A DNA stretch of 64,000 bases, from contig NZ_FQZK01000005.1 in assembly GCF_900141985.1 (NCBI RefSeq), positions 186,001-250,000 on the forward strand. Direction: 5' to 3'. Source of the DNA: Nocardiopsis flavescens. Lineage in GTDB: Bacteria; Actinomycetota; Actinomycetes; Streptosporangiales; Streptosporangiaceae. The notes under the pieces were generated by a model. The model searched no databases and was not told where the DNA came from. It saw nothing but the letters and a program-made list of their open reading frames with translations. A program made the position numbers and the translations under genes. Below, piece by piece: positions 7,307 through 16,164 of this stretch. Every line of letters begins with the position of its first letter. The first letter of the stretch is position 1.

Positions 7307-8803
7307 TCAGGTGCGGGTGTCCACGCGGGCGCGGTCCCCGTCCGGCTCCGCGTCCCCGTCGGCCGCGGGCGCCCCGTCGGCGGCCGGCGCCGCGGAGGCG
7401 GTCTCCTCCCGGCCCTCGGGGGCCCCGTCGGCGCCCTCGCCCCGGTCGGCCCCGTCGTTGTAGCTCATGAGGGCGTCCATGTCGATGGAGTTGGGCCGGT
7501 CCAGGACCTCGCGCAGCCGCTCGCGGTCCAGGGTCCCGGTCCAGCGGCCCATGACCAGGGTGCCGACCGCGTTGCCGGTCAGGTTGGTCAGGGCGCGGGC
7601 CTCGGACATGAACCGGTCGATGCCGACGATGAGCGCGATCCCGGCCAGTGGGATGACGTCGCCGAACGCCGCCAGCGAGGCGGCCAGGGTGACCAGGCCG
7701 GCGCCGCTGACGCCCGCCGCGCCGTTGCTGGAGATCACCATGAACAGCAGCAGGCCGATCTGGGTCCAGATCGAGACGTCCGAGCCGGTGGCCTGTGCGA
7801 TGAAGATGGCGCCCATCGCCATGTAGATCGCGGTGCCGTCCAGGTTGAAGGAGTAGCCGGTGGGGATGGTCAGGCCCACCGTCGACTTCTTCACGCCCGA
7901 GGCCTCCATCTTGACCATCATGCGCGGCAGGACGGACTCGCTGGAGGAGGTGCCCAGGACGATCAGCAGCTCGTCGCGGATCAGGCGGATCACCTTGAAC
8001 AGGCTGAAGCCGGCCATGCGGGAGATGATCCCCAGGACCACCACGATGAACAGGACACAGGTGATGTAGAAGCTGAGCATGAAGAAGGCGAGGCTGCCCA
8101 GCACCTTGCTGCCGTGCTCGCCGATGGTGAAGGCCATGCCGCCGAAGGCGCCGATGGGCGCGGTGTACATGACGATCTTGATGACGCCGAACATGATGTG
8201 CGACATCGTGTCCAGCGCGCGGACGGCGGGCTCGCCGCGCTTGCCGAGCATGGTGAGCGCGCAGGCCACCAGGATCGCCAGGAGCAGGACCTGGAGCAGC
8301 TGGCCGTCGACGAAGGCGGACATGAAGGAGTCCGGCACGATCGCGCGGAGGAAGCCCGAGATGCCCCCCTCGGTCTCCTCGACCGCGGCGATGGTGTCGG
8401 CGGCGTCGGCCTCGTCGAACGACATGTTCAGGCCGACACCGGGCTGCATGATGTTGACGGTCACCAGGCCCAGGGCCAGGGCGATCACCGTCGTGACGGT
8501 GAAGTACACCATCGTGCGCATCGCCAGCCCGCCGGCCTTGGCGAGGTTGCCCATCCCGGCGATGCCGACGGCGACCGTACAGAAGATCGTCGGCGCGATG
8601 ACGACCTTCACGAGGGCGATGAACAGGTCGGCGAGCCAGCGCATGCCGGCCGCCTGCTGGGGGAAGGCCAGGCCGACGATGATGCCGAGCGCGATGCCGA
8701 TGAGCACCCAGAAGTACAGGTGGCGGTAGATGGGCTTCTTGACGGGGACCGGGCCCGTGACGGTGCCCTTCCCCGCGGTGGCGGCGCGTCCGAACATCGG
8801 CAT
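7307..8803 (-). CDS. dctA: Dicarboxylate/amino acid:cation symporter (DctA/GltP family)
   Basis: The ATG at 8803 has an AGAGGAG ribosome site; 498 residues result. It carries the family hallmarks: the serine-rich re-entrant loop LGTSSSESVLPRM, the cation- and substrate-binding segment IPTGYSFNLDGTAIYM, and the second hairpin SSNGAAGVSGAG. About eight membrane helices start at YRHLYFWVLIGIALG. Members import C4-dicarboxylates such as succinate, malate and fumarate (DctA) or acidic amino acids, driven by protons or sodium. The close match around NLDGTAIYM favours DctA. The last about 55 residues are an acidic Ala/Gly/Asp-rich cytoplasmic tail. Confidence 0.88.
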   Translation of the reverse strand: MPMFGRAATAGKGTVTGPVPVKKPIYRHLYFWVLIGIALGIIVGLAFPQQAAGMRWLADLFIALVKVVIAPTIFCTVAVGIAGMGNLAKAGGLAMRTMVYFTVTTVIALALGLVTVNIMQPGVGLNMSFDEADAADTIAAVEETEGGISGFLRAIVPDSFMSAFVDGQLLQVLLLAILVACALTMLGKRGEPAVRALDTMSHIMFGVIKIVMYTAPIGAFGGMAFTIGEHGSKVLGSLAFFMLSFYITCVLFIVVVLGIISRMAGFSLFKVIRLIRDELLIVLGTSSSESVLPRMMVKMEASGVKKSTVGLTIPTGYSFNLDGTAIYMAMGAIFIAQATGSDVSIWTQIGLLLFMVISSNGAAGVSGAGLVTLAASLAAFGDVIPLAGIALIVGIDRFMSEARALTNLTGNAVGTLVMGRWTGTLDRERLREVLDRPNSIDMDALMSYNDGADRGEGADGAPEGREETASAAPAADGAPAADGDAEPDGDRARVDTRT

Positions 8804-9367
8804 GGGCCCCCTCCTCTGAAAGTTCGGTGTGCGGCTGGTCACAGGAACTCTCACCGAGGGGCGCGTAACAGTCGAACTTCGAGCGGAAACTTAAGATTTA
8901 CCTGACATTTGCTCACGGATCGTGCCCGCTTATGTGTGTTTTATCCACGCAGCGTGTTCGATGCGCCCCCGTGATCACGGGCGGTGAGGTTACCTACCGG
9001 TAGAACCGGGATCGCCCCGCCGCGGCCGCCGCCGGGTGTCCCTTCTCACCTGTCCGGGGGCTTCACGCCTGCCGCCCCGTATGCGCTCCGTGCGCGACCG
9101 GGGCTCGCCCCCGGGCCGTCGGCGCGCCGTGCACCGCAGGCGGCCGACGCCCCGGCGGCGGGGGCGCGGTCCCCGCCCGGACGCGCGGAGGCGGAGGGTG
9201 TCCCGCCGAGCGGTGTGGAAGCGCCGGATCGTTCGAACGGGAACGACCCGTTGATCAGCGGTTCGTCGCCCCTGTGACGCCGGGGTCGAACGAAGTCGCA
9301 CCGCGTCGGGGGGCACGGCCCGGCGGCGACCGCCCCCGGAGGGGGGCGGCCGCCGCGCGGGACCGGG
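8804..9367. other. Upstream region of the dicarboxylate transporter, with palindromes
   Basis: The part next to the transporter start (8830-9005) is noticeably A/T-richer and should contain its promoter. A perfect 14-bp palindrome, CCCGTGATCACGGG, lies at 8968-8981, and CTACCGGTAG at 8994-9003. Either could bind a dimeric regulator. From about 9010 to 9367 I see only G+C-rich spacer with no gene. Confidence 0.4.
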
Positions 9368-10195
9368 TCAGCGCCAGGCGTGCGCCGCGCCCCGGGCGTA
9401 CTCGGCGAACGGCGTGGCGGGGCGGCCCAGGGCGCGCGCCACCCCGTCTGCGGGCGCGGCGTTGCGCCCGTCCAGGATCTCCTCCAGCAGCCCCACCAGT
9501 CCCTGCGCCAGCTCCTCGGGCGCGCCCGCCGCCGACATCGCCGCGACGAACTCCTCCGGGGACACCTCCAGGAAGCGGGCCCGCCGCCCCGACACCTCGC
9601 CCACCAGGCGCACCGCCTCGGCGAACGTGAGCGCCTCCGGTCCGGTCAGCTCGTAGGTCGCGCCCCGGTGCGCGTCGCCGGTCAGGGCGGCCGCGGCCAC
9701 CCGGGCGACGTCGTCCAGGTCCACGAACGGCTCGGGGACGTCGGGGACCGGCAGGGTCAGGACACCCTCCAGCAGCGGCGGCAGGAAGAAGCTCTCGGAG
9801 AAGTCCTGGGCGAACACCGAGCAGCGCAGCACGGTGGTGTCCGGGAACGCGGCGCGGACGCGGTCCTCGGCGTCCTGCGCCCCCTTCTCCCCCCGGCCGG
9901 ACAGCAGCGCCGTGCGGCGCACGCCCGCGGCCGCGGCGCGTTCGGCGAACGCCGCCACGGTCCCGGCGGCCCCGGGGAAGGCCAGGTCCGGGTGATAGCA
10001 GAGGTAGACGCCGGTGACCCCGTCCAGGACGGCGTCCCAGGTGGAGGTGTCGTGCCAGTCGAAGCGCGGCTCCCCGGTCCGGGAGCCCACCCGGACCCCG
10101 GCCCCGGCCTCGCGCAGGAGGGCGCCCACGCGGCGTCCGGTCATCCCGGTGCCGCCGGTGACGAGGATGTGCTCGTTGATCGTGTTCTCGCTCAT
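9368..10195 (-). CDS. NAD(P)-binding NmrA/SDR-like protein
   Basis: The 275-residue protein begins with a Rossmann dinucleotide-binding motif, ILVTGGTGMTGRRVG (residues 10-24). It then follows the NmrA-like atypical short-chain dehydrogenase layout: a VTGVYLCYHPD segment, an RTALLSGRG strand, and a VDLDDVARVAAAAL helix. No YxxxK catalytic pair is obvious, as is usual in this subgroup of redox sensors and NAD(P)H:quinone oxidoreductase-like proteins. It is transcribed divergently from the AraC-type regulator at 10281, which probably controls it. Confidence 0.85.
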   Translation of the reverse strand: MSENTINEHILVTGGTGMTGRRVGALLREAGAGVRVGSRTGEPRFDWHDTSTWDAVLDGVTGVYLCYHPDLAFPGAAGTVAAFAERAAAAGVRRTALLSGRGEKGAQDAEDRVRAAFPDTTVLRCSVFAQDFSESFFLPPLLEGVLTLPVPDVPEPFVDLDDVARVAAAALTGDAHRGATYELTGPEALTFAEAVRLVGEVSGRRARFLEVSPEEFVAAMSAAGAPEELAQGLVGLLEEILDGRNAAPADGVARALGRPATPFAEYARGAAHAWR

Positions 10196-10216
10196 GATCC
10201 GAGTCCATCAGCCCGG

Positions 10217-10274
10217 GTCCGGACGCGACATGGTCTGGACACCGGAGGACATAAGAGATCGTCTGGACTAGGGT
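10217..10274 (+). promoter_or_regulatory. Promoter and direct-repeat operator upstream of the AraC regulator
   Basis: GTCCGGAC at 10217-10224 and GTCTGGAC at 10233-10240 and 10261-10268 form a repeat series in the 85-bp divergent gap. The last copy abuts TAGGGT (10269-10274), a -10 box six bases before the ATG, so the regulator transcript is probably leaderless. AraC proteins typically bind direct repeats, so this may be an autoregulatory site also serving the divergent gene. Confidence 0.5.
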
Positions 10275-10280
10275 CGGGCC

Positions 10281-11222
10281 ATGGATCCTCTCTCCCACCT
10301 CCTCGACGGGCCCCGGGCCCGGGGGGCCTTCACCCTGCGGGTGGTCATGCGTCCCCCGTGGGGGATCCGGCTGCTCGACCGCTCCGCCCTCACCCTCGCC
10401 GTGGTCACCTCGGGGCGCGTGTGGGTGGACGTCGGCGACGGCGGCACCGCGGCGGCGGCCGGGGACGTGGTCCTCGTCCGCGGCCCGGAGCCCTACTCCT
10501 TCTCCGACCGGAGCGGCCGTTCCCCCACGGTCACCGTCCACCCCGGCCAGCGCTGTGTGGCGGCCGACGGGCAGGAGGTGCGCGTGAGCATGCGCCACGG
10601 CGTCGGCACCTGGGGGAACGACCCGGAGGGGCCCGACACCATGGTCGTGGGCGCCTACGAGGACGACAGCGAGGTGGGCCGCCTGGCGCTGTCCGCGCTG
10701 CCGCGCCTGGCTGTGCTGCCGGGCGAGCGCGTCGACCCGGCCCTGGTCTCCCTGCTGACCCGGGAGATCACCAGCGACCGCGTCGCCCAGTCCGGGCTCA
10801 ACGACCGCCTCCTGGACTGCCTGCTCGTCATGGCCGTCCGCGCCTGGATCGAGGACGCGCCCGACCACGCGCCGAGCTGGCTCAACGCCCGGCGCGACCC
10901 GGTGGTGGCGCGGGCCCTGGACCTCGTCCACGAGCGCCCCGCCGACCCGTGGACCCTGGCCGGGCTGGCCCGTGCCTGCGCGGTCTCCCGCTCCACGCTG
11001 GCCGACCGCTTCCAGCGGGCGGTGGGCACCCCGCCCATGACCTACCTGCGCACCTGGCGCCTCACCGTCGCGGGCGACCTGCTCACCACCCGACCGGACC
11101 TGGGACTGGAGGCGGTCGCCGCCCGGGTCGGCTACGGCAGCGGCTTCGCCTTCAGTGCCGCCTTCAAGCAGCACACCGGGCTCAGCCCCTCCCGCTACCG
11201 CGCCCCGGCCGCCGCCCCCTGA
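10281..11222 (+). CDS. AraC-family transcriptional regulator with cupin sensor domain
   Basis: The 313-residue protein has an N-terminal cupin_6-type sensor (residues about 10-190, with LVRGPEPYSF and a conserved HPGQRC) and a C-terminal pair of AraC helix-turn-helix motifs (ARACAVSRSTLADRFQRAVG and VAARVGYGSGFAFSAAFK, ending HTGLSPSRYR). It probably controls the divergent NmrA-like gene, an arrangement common for this cupin_6 AraC subgroup. Confidence 0.9.
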   Translation: MDPLSHLLDGPRARGAFTLRVVMRPPWGIRLLDRSALTLAVVTSGRVWVDVGDGGTAAAAGDVVLVRGPEPYSFSDRSGRSPTVTVHPGQRCVAADGQEVRVSMRHGVGTWGNDPEGPDTMVVGAYEDDSEVGRLALSALPRLAVLPGERVDPALVSLLTREITSDRVAQSGLNDRLLDCLLVMAVRAWIEDAPDHAPSWLNARRDPVVARALDLVHERPADPWTLAGLARACAVSRSTLADRFQRAVGTPPMTYLRTWRLTVAGDLLTTRPDLGLEAVAARVGYGSGFAFSAAFKQHTGLSPSRYRAPAAAP

Positions 11223-11388
11223 GCGCCGGTGCGGCGGCCGGGGACCCGGCTCCGGGCGTGCCCCCGGACGGCCCGGGAACGGCGGCTCGGCGGCCCGGCC
11301 GCCGCTGGGCGGCGCAAGGGGCGCGTCGCGTGTGCACGGTCCGCCCCTGCGCGGGCGGCGGGCCCCGCGCCGGGCGGGGGCCGAGGGG

Positions 11389-12300
11389 TCACAGGGCGGG
11401 CGTGAACTCCCCGGAGTCGCCCGCCAGGGCCCGGCTCGGGCGGCCGTCGACGCCCACGGGGACGTCGCCGCCGACGGTGATGCGGTGCATCAGGCGCGGC
11501 GCGTCGCCGTAGTCGGCGACGGCGTAGTGCTGGGTGGCGCGGTTGTCCCAGACCGCCACGTCGCCCTCGCGCCAGCTCCAGCGCACGGTGTTCTCCGGCC
11601 GGGTCACCCGGTGCTGGAGGAGGTCGAACAGGTGGTGGAAGTCCTTGGTGCTCAGCCCGGTGAAGCTCTGGGCGAAGTGGCCGAGGAAGAGCACCCGCTC
11701 GCCGGTCTCGGGATGCACGCGCACCACCGGGTGCTCGGTCCTGTAGAGGGTGGAGACGAACGCCTCGCGGTACTTCCTGAGGTCCTCGCCGGGCTCGGGC
11801 TCGGGGGCGACCGCCGCGTAGTCGTAGTCGTTGGTGTGCACGGCGCGCAGCCCCTCGGCCAGGACCTTGAGGCCCTGCGGCAGGTCCTCGTAGGCGGCGG
11901 CGGTGTCGGCCCACAGGGTGTCGCCGCCGTACGGCGGCAGGTGCAGGGCGCGCAGCACGCTCGCCTGCGGCGGCCGGTCGACGAACGTGACGTCGGTGTG
12001 CCAGCTGTCGGCCCTGCCGTGGCCGGAGTCGATGGGCAGGACGTGGTGGTCCTTGCCGAACGCCGCGCCGGTGGTGGGGTGCGGGGCGGTGAGCGGGCCC
12101 AGCAGGGCGGCGAACCCGGCCTGGGTCTCGTCGGTCAGGTGCCGCTGGTCCCGGAAGAAGACGACCCTGTGCGCCAGCAGGGCGGAGCGGATCGCCGCAA
12201 CGGTCGCCTCCGAGAGGCCGGGGCCGAGCCGGACGCCGGAGATCTCGGCGCCGATGCGACCGGCGACCCGGCGGACGCGCAGGTCCGTGGTGGTGCTCAT
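11389..12300 (-). CDS. TauD/TfdA-type Fe(II)/2-oxoglutarate dioxygenase
   Basis: The ATG at 12300 has a GGAG site and gives 303 residues. The facial triad is visible: H101 and D103 in SWHTDVTF, and the distal His of [10 protein letters not shown] (about 272), with the 2-oxoglutarate-binding Arg following. The family hydroxylates sulfonates (taurine), alkyl sulfates, or phenoxyacids; [16 protein letters not shown] and the WHTDVTF/PP context resemble TauD and AtsK enzymes. There are no sulfonate transporter genes beside it, so the substrate is open. A promoter lies just upstream. Confidence 0.88.
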   Translation of the reverse strand: MSTTTDLRVRRVAGRIGAEISGVRLGPGLSEATVAAIRSALLAHRVVFFRDQRHLTDETQAGFAALLGPLTAPHPTTGAAFGKDHHVLPIDSGHGRADSWHTDVTFVDRPPQASVLRALHLPPYGGDTLWADTAAAYEDLPQGLKVLAEGLRAVHTNDYDYAAVAPEPEPGEDLRKYREAFVSTLYRTEHPVVRVHPETGERVLFLGHFAQSFTGLSTKDFHHLFDLLQHRVTRPENTVRWSWREGDVAVWDNRATQHYAVADYGDAPRLMHRITVGGDVPVGVDGRPSRALAGDSGEFTPAL

Positions 12301-12379
12301 GGGCGTGCTCCAGGGGGTCGGGAGTGCGCGGCGTTCGCCTCGCGCGTCCGGTCGCGGGCCGGTCGCTGCGGGTGACACG

Positions 12380-12409
12380 ACGGTACGTCCGGCGTCGCGA
12401 AAAAGTCAA
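12380..12409 (-). promoter_or_regulatory. Promoter of the TauD-type dioxygenase gene
   Basis: Read on the minus strand, TTGACT (12404-12409) and TACCGT (12380-12385) are separated by 18 nt inside an A/T-rich patch, about 80 bp ahead of the start codon. This is a good match to the housekeeping promoter pattern. Confidence 0.55.
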
Positions 12410-12539
12410 CTGTTTCAGTAGGAATAATGGGTTTGGGTCGGAGTCGCGCCCGCCTCCGGGGCCGGGCCCGCCTCAGCGTTAGGTTGGTGTCCGGGCCCGC
12501 CGCCCGGGCGGGCGCGACCCCCACCGGGAGGCACCGCAG

Positions 12540-13310
12540 TTGACCGACAGGACCCAGGCCTTCGACCGGCTCGCCGACGACTACCGACGCTTCCGCCCCG
12601 GCTACCCTGCGGACATCACCGCGCGGCTGCGCGAGCACGTCCTGGCCGGCTCCGGTGAGCCCCGCCTCCTGCTCGACGCCGGATCCGGGACCGGGATCTC
12701 CACCCGAACCCTGCGCCACCTGTTCGGACCCGGGCCCCGGGTGGTGGGGATCGAGCCCGGACGCGCCATGCGCGGCACCGCCGCCGACGAGGCCGACGGC
12801 CTGGAGTACGTGGACGGCCGGGCCGAGGCGCTCCCCTTCCCTGTCGGGTCCGCCTCCCTGGTCCTGGCCGCCCAGGCCGTGCACTGGTTCGACCGGCCCG
12901 CCTTCTACGCCGAGGCCGCCCGGGTCCTGGAGCCCGGCGGCACCGTCGCGGTCCTGCACAACGACCGCGACTGGGAGTCCAGCGACTTCGTCGACGCCTA
13001 CGAGGGCCTGCTGGAGAAGTACGGGGACGACTACCGGCGCGACCACCGGGTGTTCGACACCGTGGGGGAGATGAACGCGGCGGACGGGCTGGCCCACGCG
13101 GTCGCGCACTCCACCGCCTGGACGCGCGAACTCGGCCTGGAGGCGCTGCTGGGCAGCGCCCTGTCCTCCAGCAGGGTCGCCGACGTCGTCCGCGCCCTGG
13201 GCGGGGACGCCGCCCGCGCGGCGATCACCGCCCTGGCGCGCGAGCACTTCCCGGACGGGGCGGTCCGCATCCCCTATGTCACCCGGCTCTTCCTCGCCCG
13301 CCGCTCCTGA
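12540..13310 (+). CDS. SAM-dependent methyltransferase (class I)
   Basis: The start is TTG, chosen because GGGAGG lies eight bases upstream; the protein has 256 residues. Motif I is LLDAGSGTGISTRTL (about residue 42), followed by a GRAEALPFPVGSASLVLAAQAVHWFD segment that contains the post-motif acidic and aromatic residues of the Methyltransf_11 type. The opening FDRLADDYRRFRPGYP is typical of small-molecule methyltransferases from actinomycetes. The substrate is unknown. Confidence 0.85.
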   Translation: MTDRTQAFDRLADDYRRFRPGYPADITARLREHVLAGSGEPRLLLDAGSGTGISTRTLRHLFGPGPRVVGIEPGRAMRGTAADEADGLEYVDGRAEALPFPVGSASLVLAAQAVHWFDRPAFYAEAARVLEPGGTVAVLHNDRDWESSDFVDAYEGLLEKYGDDYRRDHRVFDTVGEMNAADGLAHAVAHSTAWTRELGLEALLGSALSSSRVADVVRALGGDAARAAITALAREHFPDGAVRIPYVTRLFLARRS

Positions 13311-13435
13311 CCCGGCCGGGGGCGTTCTTTGCCGCCCGCGGGACCCCTCCTGGCCTTGGCCGGGACGGACCCGGGGAAGGTCCCCGCAGACCGGGCCCGG
13401 CACCGGGTCCGGCGACGACGGGAGAACACAGACCC

Positions 13436-13918
13436 ATGGCACAGCTCATCGTCCTCGGCGTGGCCGACCGCGACACCGCCGACCGGGCCCTGGACATCGC
13501 CTCCGACCTCAACCGGCAGCAGCTGCTCCGGCTGGACGACGCCGCCTACGCCTACAAGGACGACAAGGGGCGCCCTCGCATCCACCAGACCTTCAGCACC
13601 ACCGGCGCCGGTGCGGCGGGCGGCGCCCTGTGGGGCACCCTCATCGGGCTGATCTTCCTCAACCCGCTGCTGGGCCTGGCCGTCGGCGCCGCCACCGGCG
13701 CGGTCGCGGGCAGGCTGACCGACATCGGCATCGACGACGACATGATCAAGGAGATCGGCGCCCACCTGGAGGGCGGTCGCGCGGCCGTCTTCCTGCTCGC
13801 CGACATCACCACCGCGGACCGCGTCATCGACGCGTACCGCCCGCTGGAGCCCACCGTCCTGCGGACCAACCTCTCCAAGGACGACGAGCGCGAGCTGGTC
13901 GAGGCGCTGCGGTCCTGA
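13436..13918 (+). CDS. DUF1269 family membrane-associated protein
   Basis: The 160-residue protein has the DUF1269 pattern: an N-terminal MAQLIVLGVADRDTADRAL strand-helix, a basic/acidic loop DDAAYAYKDDKGRPRIHQ, and a glycine-rich hydrophobic hairpin (GAGAAGGALWGTLIGLIFL, then GAATGAVAGRL). The hydrophobic hairpin may insert in the membrane. Homologues are frequently stress-induced, but the molecular function is not established. It ends at a strong bidirectional terminator. Confidence 0.85.
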   Translation: MAQLIVLGVADRDTADRALDIASDLNRQQLLRLDDAAYAYKDDKGRPRIHQTFSTTGAGAAGGALWGTLIGLIFLNPLLGLAVGAATGAVAGRLTDIGIDDDMIKEIGAHLEGGRAAVFLLADITTADRVIDAYRPLEPTVLRTNLSKDDERELVEALRS

Positions 13919-13923
13919 GCGCC

Positions 13924-13954
13924 CCGGGGCCCGCCGCGCCGCGGCGGGCCCCGG
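13924..13954. terminator. Bidirectional terminator-like hairpin
   Basis: A 12-bp perfect stem (13924-13935 with 13943-13954) with a 7-nt loop lies between two convergent genes, the DUF1269 gene and the GlxA-type regulator. Confidence 0.7.
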
Positions 13955-13967
13955 CGCGTGCTCCCGG

Positions 13968-14876
13968 TCAGGCCGGGCGCGCGCGCAGGCGGCGCAGCAT
14001 GCGGGCGTCGCGAAAGCCCACGGCGCGTGCGGCGGCCTCGGCGGTCTCGCCCGCGCCGATCAGGTGCTCGGCGTGCTCCAGGCGCAGGCCCTGCTGGTAG
14101 CGCAGCGGGGTGAGGCCGGTCGCCGCCGTGAACAGCCGGGTCAGGGTCCTCTCGCTCACCCGCGCCCGCGCGGCCAGCTCCGCCAGCGGCAGGGTTTCGC
14201 GGAACCGGGCGTCGATGGCGTCCTGCACCCGGTGCACCGCGTCCACCAGGTGCCCCCGGTGCCGCAGCATCACCCCGGCCTGGGGCTCGTCGCCGTTGCG
14301 GCGGGCGTACACCACCATCTCCCGGGCGACCGCGGCCGCCGCCGCCGGCCCGTGCCGCACCGTGACCAGGTGCAGGGCCAGGTCGATACCGCTGGCGATG
14401 CCCGCCGAGGTGACCACACCGCCGTCGGGCACGTACAACACGTCGGGCACCACCCGGGCGCGCGGGAAGCGGCGTGCCAGCAGGTCCTGGAGCCCGTGGT
14501 GGGTGGTGCAGCGCCGGCCGTCCAGCAGCCCCGCCTCGCCCAGGGCGAAGGCGCCCGAGCAGACGCTCGCCACCGTCCCGCCCGCGGCGCGGTGGGCGGC
14601 CAGCGCCGCGGCCTGGCCCTCGGCCAGCACCCGGTAGGGGACCCGGCCGCCGGCCCGCCACCCCGGAACGAGCACCAGCCCGTCGGGGGAGGGCGCCAGG
14701 GCGTCGGTGGACACCCGCAGGGCCAGGCCCTGCGCGGTGACCACCTCCTCCCGCGCCGCGCTGTAGCGCACCGCGTACCCCAGGCCCAGGTCGGCCGCGG
14801 TGGAGAACACCTGCGCCGGGCCGGCCAGGTCCAGCAGGTGCACGCCCGGGAGGAGGAGGAAACCTACGGTGGTCAC
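13968..14876 (-). CDS. GlxA-family transcriptional regulator (DJ-1/PfpI domain plus AraC HTH)
   Basis: The 302-residue protein starts with a DJ-1/PfpI amidotransferase-like domain (VGFLLLPGVHLLDLAGPAQVF) that includes the nucleophile-elbow motif ASVCSGAFALGEAGLL. The C-terminus carries two AraC helix-turn-helix motifs (ARARVSERTLTRLFTAATG and AARAVGFRDARMLRRL). It is seven bases downstream of, and co-directional with, a cysteine hydrolase gene, a recurrent pairing in which the regulator controls the hydrolase. The final HTH looks shortened compared with typical members (no classical C-terminal SPxxYR), so its DNA recognition could differ. Confidence 0.87.
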   Translation of the reverse strand: MTTVGFLLLPGVHLLDLAGPAQVFSTAADLGLGYAVRYSAAREEVVTAQGLALRVSTDALAPSPDGLVLVPGWRAGGRVPYRVLAEGQAAALAAHRAAGGTVASVCSGAFALGEAGLLDGRRCTTHHGLQDLLARRFPRARVVPDVLYVPDGGVVTSAGIASGIDLALHLVTVRHGPAAAAAVAREMVVYARRNGDEPQAGVMLRHRGHLVDAVHRVQDAIDARFRETLPLAELAARARVSERTLTRLFTAATGLTPLRYQQGLRLEHAEHLIGAGETAEAAARAVGFRDARMLRRLRARPA

Positions 14877-14883
14877 GATCCGG

Positions 14884-15471
14884 TCAGTCTACGCCGACCA
14901 CCTCGGCCACCGTGGCGATGCGCGCGAACCGCCCCGACAGCGCGTACACCGTCCGTGTCACCACGGCGTCGGTGCCCAGGGTGAGCGGGTCGGCGAGGAC
15001 CTCCTCCAGCGGGCGCCCGGGCGGCGAGCCCGGTGCGGGGATCGGCTCGGTGGCGGTGGCGTCCACCACGAAGACGACCCCGTACCCCAGGTCGGAGGCG
15101 GCCCGGGCGGTGGTCTCGCAGCACTGCTCGGTACGGATGCCGCAGACCGCCACCTCCGTCACGCCCCACCCCTGGAGGAGGGCGTGCAGCCCGGTGCCGC
15201 CGAAGGCGCTGTGCACCGTCTTGCGCAGCACGGGCTCGCCCCCGCGCGGCTCCAGCCCGTCCAGGGGCTCGACGGACCCGAGCGCGGGGTCGAACACGCC
15301 GCCCGTCCCCGGCTCGGTGTGCAGGACCCACACCACCCGGTCGCCGCGCCCGCGGGCGTGCGCCACCAGCGCGGCGACGTCGTCGGCGACGTCGGGGTTG
15401 GAGGAGGCCCGCCAGGACTCCCGCCGGAGGAAGGACTTCTGCGCGTCGACGACGACGAGTGCTCTGCTCAT
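14884..15471 (-). CDS. Isochorismatase-like cysteine hydrolase
   Basis: The 195-residue protein shows the family triad: D9 in LVVVDAQKSF, K84 in LRKTVHSAF and C117 in GIRTEQCCETTARAA. Family members hydrolyse amides or vinyl ethers (nicotinamide, isochorismate, carbamoyl-sarcosine). The SxF after Lys and the two adjacent cysteines fit the general family, not a specific nicotinamidase. It heads a two-gene unit with the GlxA-type regulator. Confidence 0.88.
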   Translation of the reverse strand: MSRALVVVDAQKSFLRRESWRASSNPDVADDVAALVAHARGRGDRVVWVLHTEPGTGGVFDPALGSVEPLDGLEPRGGEPVLRKTVHSAFGGTGLHALLQGWGVTEVAVCGIRTEQCCETTARAASDLGYGVVFVVDATATEPIPAPGSPPGRPLEEVLADPLTLGTDAVVTRTVYALSGRFARIATVAEVVGVD

Positions 15472-15539
15472 GCACCGATCGTCCCGCGCCGCCGCGGTCC
15501 CCGACAGACACGATCGGGGCCGCCACCGGAACGATCCGG

Positions 15540-16028
15540 TCAGTCGAGGGGCTTCTTGAAGCCCAGGTGCGAGGGCGTGTAGCCCAGGCGCTCGTAGAAG
15601 CGGTGCGCGTCCCCGCGCGCCCGGTCGGAGGTGAGCTGCACCAGCACCGCGCCCCGGGCGCGGGCCGCGCGCTCCGCCCACTCCAAGAACGCGGTCCCCA
15701 GCCCGGTGCCGCGCTCGCCGTCGTGCACCCGCACCGCCTCCACCTGCGCCCGCGCCGCCCCCCGCCGCGACAGGCCGGGGACGACCGTCAGCTGGAGCGT
15801 GCCCACGACCCGGTCGCCCCGGCGCAGCACCGCCAGGAACTGGTTCGGGTCCGCGTCGACGTCCTCGAAGGCCCGGCGGTACACCTCCGGCTCGTCCGGG
15901 GACTCCCGGGCGGCGCCCAGCGGGTCGTCGGCGAGCAGCCGCACGATCGCCGGCACGTCGTCGAACCGGGCGCGGTCCACGACCACCCCCGGCACCAGTT
16001 CCTCCGCCGCCGCGCCACCCTGTCCCAC
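15540..16028 (-). CDS. GNAT family N-acetyltransferase
   Basis: The GTG at 16028 has GGGGGAGG just upstream and gives 162 residues; the longer open frame is not used. The acetyl-CoA loop RGTGLGTAFLEWAE is preceded by the strand QVEAVRVHD, and the C-terminal ALVQLTSDRARGDAHRFYERLGY motif is typical of the small GNAT group that includes PhnO- and aminoglycoside-type enzymes. Substrate unknown. Confidence 0.87.
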   Translation of the reverse strand: MGQGGAAAEELVPGVVVDRARFDDVPAIVRLLADDPLGAARESPDEPEVYRRAFEDVDADPNQFLAVLRRGDRVVGTLQLTVVPGLSRRGAARAQVEAVRVHDGERGTGLGTAFLEWAERAARARGAVLVQLTSDRARGDAHRFYERLGYTPSHLGFKKPLD

Positions 16029-16152
16029 GCGTCCTCCCCCGTCCGGTCTCCGAAGCGACCCCACCCTGCCACAGGGGCGGCCCCGGACGGCCCCCGGGGG
16101 CGCGGGCCGCCTCGCCGCCCGCCCGGCCGTGCGGCCGGGAGCGGGCCTCGAA

Positions 16153-16158
16153 TAAAGT
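16153..16158 (+). promoter_or_regulatory. -10 box of a leaderless promoter
   Basis: TAAAGT is followed by six bases and then the ATG at 16165, the spacing expected when transcription begins at the start codon. Confidence 0.5.
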
Positions 16159-16164
16159 CGGGCC

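Noticed and set aside
7223..8905. A long open frame of 560 codons on the plus strand
   Set aside because: It is the antisense shadow of the dicarboxylate transporter and has a low-complexity His/Asp/Gly composition.
9380..11512. A 710-codon plus-strand frame
   Set aside because: It is an out-of-frame shadow across the NmrA-like and AraC genes.
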